Assembly: GCA_027604705.1 (NCBI GenBank)
Contig: JADHYV010000017.1
Span: forward strand, 337,451-401,450
Length of the DNA stretch: 64,000 nt
Origin: Allomyces arbusculus
Taxonomy: Eukaryota > Blastocladiomycota > Blastocladiomycetes > Blastocladiales > Blastocladiaceae
Reading direction: 5' to 3'
In this document: positions 33,777 through 45,095 of the stretch, piece after piece
How the letters are laid out: each line of letters begins with the position of its first letter
How positions within the stretch are numbered: the stretch's first letter is position 1
The notes under the pieces: generated by a model
The model's input: the letters and a program-made list of their open reading frames with translations, nothing else
Told to the model about the DNA's origin: nothing
Database searches by the model: none
Made by a program: the position numbers and the translations under genes

Positions 33777-35699
33777 ATGTCGCGCTTCGGTATGCGCACC
33801 CCACCTGCTGCAATCCAGTCGCGCACGCGAACGCGTCGAGGCGCGACGCGACGCGGCAAGAGGAGATCAAATGCGACGCGACTGCACCGCACCGATGCCG
33901 TGATCGCGACCACCATGCCCTAACCTGCCGTATTGCCCGCGTCGTGCCCACCCTTCAATACCAGTCCGTGCCAGCAAGTACCGCCACGTCTTTGGCACGC
34001 CCGCCAAGCGCGAGGTCTGCTACGACAACCTCAAAATTTCGTCGTCGGCCTGGGACACGAACCTCATCAAGGTCAACCCGCTCTTCTTCTCCATCAACTG
34101 GAACGCGGCCGGCGGCGGCGCCTTTGCCGTGATCCCGCACGACTACACGGGTACGCTTCATTTGTTCGATTGTGCCCTGACCACCATGCTCACTCGATCG
34201 ACCCCCCTGTCCTTGTTTGCTAACTCTCATCCCCTGCCCGCTCCCCTACACCAGGCAAGCTCCCTGACGGCCTCCCGCTCTTCAACGGCCACACGGGCAC
34301 CGTGCTCGACACCGATTTCCACCCGTTCAACGACCATGTCATTGCCTCGGGCGCCGAAGACTGCAAGGTCATGATTTGGAAGATCCCGGACGGTGGCATT
34401 CGCGACCACGTCTCCACGCCCGCCGTCACGCTCTCGGGCCACCAGCGCAAAGTCGGCAACGTGAGCTTCCACCCGACCGCCGACAATGTGCTCGCGTCTG
34501 CCGGTGCCGACGTATGTCCCCCCCCCCCCCCCCTGTCTTGCTTATCGACGTGTCTCCGACATCACTGACGCGTGCCCTCTGCACCACTAGTTTGTCGTGA
34601 AAATGTGGGACATTGAGCACGCCGCCGAGAAAATTGAGCTTGGCGGGCACGGCGAAATTATCCAGTCGATGACCTACTCGTGGACCGGCGATATGCTGGC
34701 CACCACGTGCAAGGACAAGATCTTGCGCGTCTTTGATATTCGGTCCAAGACGGCGGCCGTCGAGACGCTCGGCCACCAAGGCGTCAAGGGATCGCGCGCC
34801 GTATGGCTCGGCGACCTTGACAAAATTGTGACGGTCGGGTTTTCCAAGACGTCGGACCGGCAAATCTTTGTCTGGGACTTGAAGAACCCCAAGACGCCCA
34901 TTAAGACGCAGGAACTCGACATGTCGGCGGGCATTCTCATGCCGCATTACGACAAGGATACGTCGATCTTGTTCTTGGCGGGCAAGGGCGACGGCAACAT
35001 TCGCTACTACGAGGTACGGCTGTTGGTTGTGTGGGTGGAGTGTCGACTGGACGACACTTACCAGCGCGCACCAACGGTTTCTAGTACGATGACGCCCAGA
35101 CCGAGCTCTTTTACCTGTCCGAGTACAAGTCGTCAGACCCGCAGGTACGCTTAGTCTTCCTCGCCCGGCCCTCCCCCATCCGACCCGACGACACACGTAA
35201 CTCACAGCGCCCCTCCTCCACCAATCCTTAGCGCGGCATCGGATTCCTGCCCAAGCGCGCTTGCGACGTCTCGCAGCAAGAAATCGCGCGCGCCTACAAG
35301 GTGCACAATGCCATGGTGGAGCCGATCTCGTTCACGGTCCCGCGCAAGGCCGACACCTTCCAGGCCGATATTTTCCCGGACACGGTCGGCGACGAGCCCT
35401 CGCTCACGGCCGACGAGTTCTTTGCCGGCAAGACGGCGCCGCCCAAGCTGATTTCGCTCGAAAAGGGGTTCAAGGCGACCAACAAGGCTAAGGAGTTTAC
35501 CGCCAAGCAGGCCGAGGGTGGGAGTGTCGCGTCGGCGGGAACGGCCGCGGAGCCTGTGGGGGAGAAGGAGTTGCAGGACGCCTACAAGTCGCTCAAGTCG
35601 GAGAACGAGACGCTCAAGAATGAGTTGGTCCAGAAGGAGCTGCGCATCAAGCAGCTCGAGGCACTTCTCAACTCGGCGAGTTTGGCCAAGGATAACTAG
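33777..35699 (+). CDS. Coronin (actin-binding WD40 protein)
   Basis: Binds F-actin and Arp2/3 and controls actin patch turnover. Six exons: 33777-33789, 33965-34150, 34255-34511, 34591-35013, 35085-35144 and 35232-35699; introns 175, 104, 79, 71 and 87 nt; 468 residues. The start MSRFVRASKYRHVFG is the invariant coronin N-terminus and is rebuilt only by splicing the 13-nt first exon. A seven-bladed propeller follows (AWDTNLIKVNPLFFSINW, GHTGTVLDTDFHPFNDHVIA, GHQRKVGNVSFHPTADNVLA, VKMWDIE), then the coronin C-terminal extension (GIGFLPKRACDVSQQEIARA) and a short coiled coil (ELVQKELRIKQLEALLNSA) for trimerisation. The third intron carries a 16-base C run. Confidence 0.96.
34518..34533 (+). repeat. 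Poly-C run in coronin intron
   Basis: Sixteen C in a row directly after the GTATGT donor of coronin intron 3; likely unstable in length or prone to sequencing error, with no effect on the protein. Confidence 0.8.
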
Positions 35700-36985
35700 G
35701 CGCGTACGCGACGGGTGGAGAGCCGTGCGCTTTGACCGCGTCGCGTCGAACTGGCGGTTGTTCGGTTGTGCCGCTCGTGTACGGACCGGCCGCTGCTGGA
35801 ACGTGCGGTCGCTTGGTTAGGTTTGATTTCGGACCGTGGTTTGCTTTGGATGCTCGTGTTCGCTTCTTGTCGTTTTCTCTTTCTTTGTTTCCTTTTTTTT
35901 CGAATCCCCTCGCGATAACATATGCCATTGCTTGCATTACATCTACGCAACGGCGATCGGGGCACGTGAAGTGCTGACGTGCGACTTGCACACATGCAGC
36001 GCGCGACTGGAGCCGGTCCAGTATCCCGCGGAAGTGACGACGAAAAAACGAGCCGTGGGGTAGAGAAGGATAGCGGCTGCTCAAAGAAACAGTGTAAGAG
36101 TGGGCGGCTACAGAGTCGGCCGCCTTCCATGAGCACATCTTTCGGGCGCAGATTGCGAGCTCAAAATGGCCAACGGGGCGATCTTGACGAAGCGCGACAT
36201 CAAATTAATCCACATATGTTGCGAAAGAGCTTCGCGAGCTGAGGACGGCGACAATATCTTGTTTTCGTGTAGAACGGATGCCACGGGCGACCTGCAATCG
36301 CTGATCGAATCAAGACAACGCTTTGAAAGAACGATCGGGAAGTCAGCGGCATACAGATGATGAACGTCACTTTGATCAGGAACTGCACATTATTTCAGAG
36401 CAACGCACCAGCACGCAGCCATACTCACGTCGCGCGGCCACGTTCAAGCGGCCGCGCGTTAGGGCGCAGGCAGCGCGACCCGCGCACGCGCCGTTCGATG
36501 TCGCGGCCGAACCGTTTCGGTGGTGCGACGCGCGACAAGTTTGATGGTTGCTAGCGGTCTCACAGTCTCTCGTCTCTTGCAATTAACCTGCTGATTGCAC
36601 AGTCATGATCGCCATTCATGGCGTCTGTACGCGACAGAATGGGGACTGAGGAAATGCGGTTCGGCTGAATCAACGCACCCCGCATGCCAGGTCACTGGTC
36701 CCGGACCGGTTTCTCAAGTCAATTATACGAGAAAAAACAGGGTGGAGAAGCTCAACAGAGACACAAGAGACGAAATGTGGAGTTGGCAGCCGATGGACAG
36801 CGGCTGTTTGTCGGGCTGGAGAGCACACGAGCGCAGCAACGACTTCACTCGTTATCACCCACGAACTACACAAAACGTTGGAGGAAAAAAATGACCGTAA
36901 TGGTATTCATTGAATCAATACACAGCCCGCAGGCAATACACAAACAGATCAGCAACTAATCACATCACCCCCACGCGTCGCTGAC
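35700..36985. other. Convergent intergenic region, 1.3 kb
   Basis: Between the 3' ends of coronin and the repeat-protein gene. T-rich sequence at about 35860-35900 is probably the coronin polyadenylation region. The rest is less GC-rich than the genes; no coding signal or RNA gene recognised. Confidence 0.5.
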
Positions 36986-38452
36986 TTAGCAGAACGACGG
37001 GTGCGCGACCGTCGAGTGCACGTCGATTGACTGAGCCTGGCCCTGAGCCTGGAACGCCGAGACATCAGCACCGCCGTGGCAGCCACCAGCCGAGGCATCA
37101 ATCGACTGGTACTGGCCCTGCGACTGCGCCGCGAACACATCGGCGCCACCATGACCCGAGATGTCGACCGACTGCGTCTGGAACTGCGCCTGCGACGCGA
37201 ACACATCAGCACCGCCGTGGCCGCCAGCCGACGCGTTGATCGACTGCCCCTGGAATTGCGCCTGCGACGCGAACACGTCAGCGCCGCCGTGACCACCTGC
37301 CGACACATCAAGCGACTGCTGCTGGAATTGGCCCTGCTGGGCCGAAACGTTGGCGCCACCGTGGCCGTGCGCCGACGCATCAACCGACTGGTACTGGAAC
37401 TGGGACTGGTCGGCCGAGATCGACGAGCCGCCGTGGCAGCCGCCGCCCGACACGTCAATCGTCTGCTGCTGGTACTGCCCCTGGTTGGCCGAGATGTTGG
37501 CGCCACCGTGGCCGTAGGTCGACGCATCAATCGTCTGGTACTGGCCCTGGGCTTGGCCAGCGTGCACGCCCGTCGCATACCACGAGCCGTCGTCGACGTT
37601 GATCTGCTGCGCTTGCCACTGGCCCTGCGACGCGTTCACACCCGCACCAGCGTGGCCGCCCGCCGAGATATCAATCGTCTGCCCCTGCCACTGCGCCTGC
37701 GAGGCCGAGACGTCGGCACCGCCGTGGCAGCCACCACCCGAGACGTTGATCGACTGCGACTGCGCCTGCGCCTGCGAGGCGTTGACCGAGGCACCGCCGT
37801 GACCACCACCCGACACGTTGATCGACTGCGCCTGCCACTGAGCCTGGTCGGCGGAGATCGACGAGCCGCCAAAGCCGCCACCCGAGACGTCAATCGACTG
37901 CCCCTGCCACTGGGCCTGCGAAGCGTTCACGCTCGCGCCACCGTGGCCGTGCGCCGACGCGTCAATAGTCTGGTACTGGAATTGCGCCTGGTCGGCCGAA
38001 ACCGACGACCCACCGTGGCAGCCGCCGCCCGAGACGTTGATCGACTGCGACTGCGCCTGCGCCTGCGTGGCGGAGACGGACGAGCCGCCGAAGCCGCCGG
38101 ACGACACGTCGAGCGACTGCTGCTGGAATTGACCCTGCTGGGCCGAGACATTGGCGCCGTGGCCGCCCGAAACGTTGATGGACTGGCCCTGCGCCTGTGC
38201 CTGCGTCGCCGAGACGTTACCGGCACCCGACGCGTCAATCTGCTGGTACTGGAATTGACCCTGCTGGGCCGAGACGTTGCCGGAACCCGACGCATTGACC
38301 GACTGGTACTGGCCCTGGAGCTGGGTAGCCTCGACCTGGCGGATGAGAGAGAAACGCAAAATTGTGGGTCAGTTTGGGCCAAACGCGGTGGTTGACCGGG
38401 TGGAGAGGGTTGAGCGTACCGAGGTCGTGTTGTAGCAGGGAGCGATGGCCAT
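36986..38452 (-). CDS. 19-repeat Gln/Ser/Gly-rich predicted beta-solenoid protein
   Basis: Exons 38452-38420 (encodes MAIAPCYNTTS) and 38335-36986, joined by an 84-nt GTACGC...CAG intron; 460 residues. From residue 12 to the end it is nineteen tandem units of about 19-26 residues with consensus V-S-A-x-Q-A-Q-x-Q-x-Q-S-I-D-V-S followed by a Gly-rich turn such as GGGCHGGA. The alternating pattern suggests two short strands and a turn per repeat, as in curli-type or other beta-solenoids, with Gln ladders. No Lys or Arg is visible in the spliced product and Pro is nearly absent. There is no classical signal peptide. A TATA box 64 bases upstream of the ATG suggests strong or regulated expression. 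No family recognised; a structural or amyloid-like role is inference. Confidence 0.85.
37010..38330 (-). repeat. Tandem coding repeat array, unit about 60-75 bp
   Basis: Nineteen diverged copies encode the repeats of the 460-residue protein. Units that share the CHGG or HGHGG turn alternate through the array, which suggests duplication of multi-unit blocks. Confidence 0.85.
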
Positions 38453-38515
38453 GTTGATGAGAAGTGGGTAGTGGAGTGCACTGGGATGCTGTCAAGGCGC
38501 GGCGGGTGCACCTGG

Positions 38516-38523
38516 TATATATA
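38516..38523 (-). promoter_or_regulatory. TATA box of the repeat-protein gene
   Basis: Perfect TATATATA on the minus strand, 64 bases before the ATG at 38452, in otherwise GC-rich DNA. No comparable TATA element was noticed in front of the other genes. Confidence 0.6.
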
Positions 38524-39988
38524 CGCGTCGGATCACGCGCAGCCCTTTGGCCGTGCGGGACGTGCGAGGGCGTACGGCAACGGAGAATGAGCGTCCACCG
38601 CTCTCACACGCGTGAGGGTCGAACCGCAGCGGTCCCGTCACGGACGAGTAGTTCCGCGCGCAAGGGACATTGTGATCAGGGCGAGCTTGTGTGCGCGGCC
38701 GCCACGTCGCGCACGCAACGGCCCTCACGCAGTACAAAGGAGAACCTTGTCCTTGCCGTCGTCGTTCTGCACCAGCGTGCTCCAGCGCGGCGGTAAGTGG
38801 AGGGCGATCTGAGCGGCAGGGCGGCTGCTTGCTTGAGACGCAACGTCAAACTGACGCGACGGTCCGTTGCATTGTGATCGGGCGTGGGCGAAGTGAACAG
38901 GATTGGCTTCGCCGAAGGTACTGAAGGCACAGCTTCCAAATTCGTTGAGCCATGCAAAGCGATGCAAGCACTACTCACTCGATGCAGGGAAACTTTCTTG
39001 ATTTTCTTGAGTCACAAACGCGTCTCACGCCATGTGTGGGACAGAATGGCGACAAAAAGGTGCATTCAGAGATGCAACCCGCAGGGCCGGTCCGCAGGGA
39101 CGGTGAACTTCGCCAAATCTCGTGAAACCATTTTAGTCACGAAACTCGAAAACGCACGCGCGAGCCCGCACGCAGGCCGAGAAACCGAGGGATGAACGGC
39201 AAGGAGAGGGTGGCGAACAAAGGCGACGGTGTACTTCGCCGAAACGGTGCGTAGTCATCCTCGTTCATATTCTTGCGTCCGAAGGGTTGTCGACGATTTG
39301 CAGAAGTGGTGGGTTCTTTGAGTTGTCTTGCCCGTCATCCTGGCGACCTGCTCACTCATCATCATTTTCATGATCACCGAGGTGGAGTGTGGCACGTGTT
39401 GGTTGCGGGGCGAGGGTCGCGCAACACTCGCCCCTCGTCAACCGTGGTCGAGGGTGCGACGACCTGCCCTGGCCGAGGGCGTGATGGCCGAAGGCACCCG
39501 CCGGTCGAGGGTGAGGCAGCTTGCGCAGTACCAAGGGATACGCACCGGGACGCGCTGAATATGGTGCGCTGTGGTTTGGGTGCAAAGGGCCTTGTCGACG
39601 ACAAGGGGCGCGGCAAAGGCGGTGTGAACAGCAGCTATCGAGCACGCTTCGCGCCGGCGAGCCGGGGATGGTGGCCACAAAGCGCGCCAGTATGAGCGGC
39701 CGTTGGCTACACTGTTGGCTGTGGCTGCTGCACAGTGACCGTGGACGACAGTGCTTCATGAGCATGGCCACGAGCCAGTCCGCTTCGCCAATACTCTGAA
39801 TATGCGCTTCCTTCACCTGGTCCGACGAAGCGCTCTGCTCGAAATGGAGTTTATCTCAAGTGGAGCGCGAACTTTGCGCCATCTCATCGTTCGTGCTGTT
39901 GGAGGAACAGTAAATGGCAACACTCCATGTAAAACATCAACGGACAATAACCTCCCACCATCTCCACCCATCCACCCACCAGCGGCGC
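38524..39988. other. Intergenic region, 1.5 kb
   Basis: Upstream of the repeat-protein gene and downstream of the LIM-RapGAP gene. No coding frame with a domain, no RNA gene recognised. Confidence 0.5.
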
Positions 39989-42900
39989 TCACGGCAGCGG
40001 CACGTCCTCATCATCCGCACTCGCCGCGGCCGCTGTCGCCAACATGGTCATACTCGTCGCCGTCCCCAAATTTCCCTTGCGCTTCATGCCCATGGCCGCA
40101 AGAAACCCGCCCGTACGCGATTTGTGCGTGCGCGGCGGCGACCCAACCGTCAGCTGCTCGGCCGTCGGCGGATCAGTGACTTGCTCGGCTGCACCGGGCT
40201 TGTCGTTGTTGCGGCGCGACGTAAAGTCAAACATGCGCTGCACCGGCGATAGTGCCGGTGCCTGCGGGTGCGACGACGGCGACGCTGATGGCGGTGGGGC
40301 TGGACCAAGATGCTCGTCGGCGGCCAACGACGTGGCTGAGGGCATTACGACGGGCCCCGACTTGCGCCGCGCCGACCGCTTGAACAAGTCAAAGTCGGAC
40401 CGCGCCTTGGCCGGTTTCGCGCCTGGCGGAAGCAAGTCGTGGTCGTCGCTCGTCGCACATGAGCCTGCGGAGGCGGCGGTCGCGGCATCGGCGGCTGCCG
40501 ACGAGTGCGCCGGCTTGCCTTCGCCCTGTGTCTTGATGTAAAACTGGGTCACGTCGTCTAAGAGCATGCGCCGCGTGCGTGCGTGTAATTTCTGGAACTT
40601 GGCCGCCTTGATCGCCGCGCTCTCGGCATTGATCACTTTCGCCCACAAGAAATGTCGCAACTGGACGGGGTCCGCAAAAAACGCGTCGGGCGGGAGCGGG
40701 GGGCCAAATGCCGGCACGTCGGCCTGGGACGTGACGGCGACACGGTAACCCGCAACGCCGGCGAGAATGCACGGCTCGACGATAATGTAGACGGTCAGGT
40801 ACTGGGACCGAATCATGCGCGGGTCGAATGCGGGCGCCGCGTCGTTGGCCTGGTTGAAGGTGCGGTCGTTGAAGACGATGCACACGATGTCGTTGCCAAT
40901 CAACGACTTGCGCGCGATTTGCTGCACGTCACGGTCCGAGTACGGCAACATCGTCGACACGTGCGCCATGATCTCAAACGCGCGCGCACGCGCATAAAAC
41001 GAGTGCGTGCCCTGGTGGTTGTGCTTGGTATCGAGCCCACCGTCAAACCCGTCAAACCCGGCGAGCGCGACGCGGCGGCCCAACACCCACAGGAACGACT
41101 CAAATGCCGGCGAGTGCGTTTCGTTCCCGAATACCTGCTCCTCAGTCGTTTGCCCGTGCCGCATGTAGACAACGCCGACCTTCACGTGGAAACACAGCTG
41201 CAGTTCATCGAGCTTGACGAGATCCTGCACGACCCGCGGCGACCGCACCTTGATCAGCTTGTTCATCGGGAACCGCGGGTAGACGTACTTGATCAGTTCC
41301 TTGCGCCGGCGCACGCGTGATTTGGTCTCGGCCATGGGCACCTCCAAGCGGAAATCGCGGTCGGCCGTGCGCACGATCATCCGGTAAATCCCTTGGTGCT
41401 CGTCGCGGCGAATCGAAAACACCAGCGGGCCCGTAAGGACCGTGTCGTCGATGCCCGCCGCGGCGACTGCCGCATCGCCATCAATCATCGCGACGTAATT
41501 GTTATGCGTAAGGCTCGCGAAATGGGACCGGTAGTACATGGACGCGACGTCCACGTGCTCGAGCACCGTCAGTTCCGACGCGCCGGGCACACGGTAGTCG
41601 GCGTAGGCCAGCGGCACAAACGTGTCGTACTTGGTAGAATCCACCAGCCACGGGTTGGCCCCACGCGCGCGGAAGGTCGTGCCGCTCTTGAGACTCGCGG
41701 TCATAGACACGGGCGACCCGCCCGACTCGGCCGCGTCGAGTGGCGCCGTCACGGGAGACGACGGCGCGGACGTGCGCGCGAAGGTCAAGGCCGCACGCCC
41801 TCTCGCCATCGTGACGGACGAGGGAGCCGGCGCCGGTTCGGGGACTTCCATCACCGCCGCCATGGGGGACGGCGGTAATGGTGATGCGCGCTGCGAGTGC
41901 GGCAACGCCTCGATCGTGTACCCGTCGCGTTCCGCGACAAGCGGCGGCACAACCGCGGCTGACGGGTAGGCCGGCACGTCCTGCAAGTCGGTGGTCCCTC
42001 TTGGTTTCAGCGGTTCATTGCCGAGCGTGCCCCTACCGAGCGTGCCCCTGCCGAGCGTGCCCATCCCAAACGCCTGCGGTGGGCTCGGCGGGGTCAAGTG
42101 CATGTGCATGAGCGGTTCCGACGCGTGCAGTTTCGTGTGCGTCAGCGGCGCACCTGGGCTCGTGCCCATCCCACCACCCGAGTCCGAGGACCCACCGAGG
42201 GCGTCGCATGACTTAGAAACGACATCGAGCGTGGAAATGGGCGCCGAGGCGGACGCGGGCACACCCGCGCGCGCCGACCTGGACGACGAGGCCTGCGATC
42301 CGGACGAGTTCAATAGTAGATCAAACGCGTCGGTCGAGGCAAAGTCGTAGGATCTGCTGTTAGCCGTGGTCGTGCCGTGCGCCGTGCTGGCACCCGATCC
42401 GGTCCCGAGCCGCGACCGCACCGTTGGGGACGAGGTGTAGGCGTCGACGATCGCGTCAAGCGACACGTCCTCGTCGGAAATCCAGTCGCGGGGCTCGTTG
42501 CCCGCAGGCTCGGCGGTGCGCGAGTCGACGGTGCTGCTTTTGCCCCAACCTACCGGGTGGAGAAGCATTGCTGAATGGTTAGAATGCAGAAACTGCGCGC
42601 GGGAATGGGGTGGCGGGTCAAGTAGTAGACAAAAGCGCGAAAAAACAAACAGGGAAAGCAACAGAGAAAACAGTGGCGGGTGCGTACTCCTGGCAGAAGG
42701 CGGATCGGCATTCGTGTCGCTACTCGTCTCGGCACCAGATTCCTGCACTTTTGGCGACAAGAGCGGTTGGGCTCTTGCCTCGCCCAATTTATGCTCGGGT
42801 AATTCCTCGGATTCGGCGCTGCCGAGCGCAGCCGCCGCCAGCCGTAATGGGCGCAACAACGAGGGCGGCGAATTGGCGGGTGCGGAATGGTTGCGGTTAC

Positions 42901-43797
42901 GCATAGACACGGCGCGCGTGAGCGAGCTGGCATTGCTCGTCGAGATGGGCGATCCGGCCGTCGGCGAGCTCGCCTTGCTGCTGCCTTCCTCAGCGAGAAT
43001 GGGCTCGGCGCCATCGAGGTTCTTGACCTTGTCCATGAACGTGCCCGAGTTGGTGAGGATCGACATGGGGCGGCGCAGCGTGCGCGAGAGAAACGAGCGC
43101 TTGGTGGGGGCGCCGGCGGTCGGGACCGACGGGTTGTGCTTTGGGCAGTAAATGTCGCCGTTAAAGCTGACGGCCTGCATGAGCGACAGCGGTTTCTTGC
43201 ACTCGACGCACTTGAAGCACTGATGAGGGTCCAAAAGCAAGGAGGTGGTGGAGAAGAGGGCAGGGCCCGGCGCGTCAGATCACGGCCTTGTTCGCGGACC
43301 CATGCCGCCGAGTTGCAGGAGCAGCCGAGAGGCAAATGCAACCAAATGGCATTTGCGGCACAGATGTGCAGCAGCGCCCTGCCTGCAAACGACGTTGGCG
43401 ACGACAAACGCACCTTGCGATGGTAGAGCATGCCGTCAAACGAGCACGCCTCAAACGTATAGACGCCCTGGCCGCACACGACGCACGCGTGATGGCCCGA
43501 GGACGTTGGCACCGACGCGGCGCTCGCGCGCGACATGCGTCTCAGCACCAGGTCCTCGGTATCGGCCGCGGGCGACCCATGCAAGAGCGCGGCCGAGGGC
43601 GCGTCGGATGGCGGCTCCACGTCCGTCACGGGCGCGTGGTGCGGGTGATCGGAGGGCCCCGCGGCGCGTCGAGTGAGTGGCGACGAGGACGCAGACGCCG
43701 ACGAGACGACGAGCGGCGACGTGGCGCCGTCAGGACGCGGCATCGCGGCAACTTGCTCGCCACGCGCACCGGGGCGCAGCGGCGGATCAGGATCCAT
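39989..43797 (-). CDS. LIM domain plus Rap/Ran-GAP protein
   Basis: Predicted GTPase-activating protein for a Rap/Rheb-class small GTPase. Exons 43797-43414, 43219-42688 and 42549-39989; introns 194 and 138 nt; 1,158 residues. A LIM zinc finger lies at ~105-160 (CVVCGQGVYTFEACSFDGML, then HRKCFKCVECKKPLS, ending YCPKH); its second half is on exon 2, so the splice is needed to complete the zinc ligands. A ~470-residue disordered Ser/Thr/Pro region follows. The Rap-GAP domain covers ~633-975: RKELIKYVYPRFPMNKLIKV, VGVVYMRHGQTTEEQVFGNE, FESFLWVLGRRVALAGFDGF, and the catalytic Asn-thumb helix SLIGNDIVCIVFND (Asn ~858 present). The tail is basic and disordered. LIM fused to RapGAP suggests targeting to the cytoskeleton or a membrane scaffold. 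Confidence 0.88.
42021..42065 (-). repeat. 15-bp unit, three tandem copies
   Basis: The unit ccgagcgtgcccctg, repeated three times, encodes GTLGR-type pentapeptides in the disordered middle of the LIM-RapGAP protein. Confidence 0.85.
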
Positions 43798-45095
43798 GCG
43801 TGCTGACCGGACCGAGTGAGGCAGGTGCTTGTGCAGTACGTGCCGCCGCCGAGTCGGCGATCTGGGCGGGCGGGTCAGCTTGCTCGTCGCGGCGTCGGTG
43901 CGCGAAGGAGCACTCGGGACCGTGAGGTTGCTCTCGTTCTGGCGGACGAGACTGTCTGCGTAGTATACTGGCCCGCAGCGATTGGCGGTGCGATGGATGG
44001 TGATGCCAGCAGCAGACCGACTTCGTGGCTGTCAGCCGACCAATGGACGGGTTGGCAGTGTCAACGTGGATTGCTCGATGGACAGGCGGTACGACTGCTT
44101 CCGCTCGCTTGTCCACCACGTCACCTTGCTTGCGGGCGGCCCTGAGCGGCCGCGAATTGGCGGCTGGGCAGCTGGCACGGCCACCGGGCAGATTGGCCAC
44201 GATCAAGGTGGGTATTGCGGCGGCGTTGCGCGCGCGGGGCGGGGGCGCTGCTGGAAACGGGTGCCGGTTGCTGTTGGTTGCCGGCGCCGCAAATTCGAAA
44301 TCGAATCAATCAAATCAAATCACGGCCAGCGGCAGCAGCGTCGGGCTACCGGCTGCAAGTCGCGTCAGGGGTGGAGAGACGGAGACGAGCGCGGGGGGCG
44401 ACCGGACGGGCAGGCCCGCTTGCGCGGCGCGCGGGAAGCGGGCGGCAGAGAGTCAGAGAAAATGAAGAAGCAGGCAGGACGAGCACAAGGATCCGGGAAT
44501 GGAATGGTGCGCGCCGGTCATGCAGCAGCTCATGCATGGGCCCTGCTTGCCGCAGCGCGCGGCGGTGCACGTCAACGGCGAGCTTGTGCTCATCCGGCCG
44601 CGGAAACAATGGAGCGCGTGCTTCGCTGGCCGGCCACCCTGGCGCGCGCCGGCTGTCGCCACCCCCCTCCCCCCCCACCGTGGCGATCGGGCGGAGCCGC
44701 AACGGTGGCCCAAGAATGGGTGGGGACGAGGAGCATGGGCGACGCGACGATGTCTGCAAAGTCGGTCTGATCGTTGTCGGGTAAGCATGTCGTGATCGCG
44801 TTCATTACCTACTGACGGAATTATACTGCGGTGAGGGGCTTCCAGCGACGGCCCACGTGCACACGCGTGAGGTAGACGCACACTTTGTCCGCTGGTGTGC
44901 CACGCAACAGACGCGCCGCACCACGACGACGACGATCGCCGGCCCGCGATCAGATCGCCCCTCGTCGTCTTTGCCCGACCCGACGTAGAGCCGCCGACAG
45001 ACGCCGACCGTCGTGCACTGGCCGCCGGGCTGACCCCCCGCCCCACGCTTCTGCTCTCCTCTGCTGCCGCCGCCGTCGTCGCTTCCGTCGTCATC
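43798..45095. other. Divergent promoter region, LIM-RapGAP / Kap123
   Basis: About 1.3 kb. Frames on both strands around 44450-44800 are open but show no domain and no consistent codon pattern, so none is annotated. Confidence 0.5.

Noticed and set aside
37076-38395. Plus-strand frame of 439 codons antisense to the repeat protein
   Set aside because: It is the periodic antisense shadow of the tandem array; the minus frame has the start exon, intron and TATA box.
36986-38452. Repeat array as a CRISPR-like or satellite element
   Set aside because: Units are coding, diverged at the DNA level but conserved at the protein level, and lie in a spliced gene of a eukaryote.
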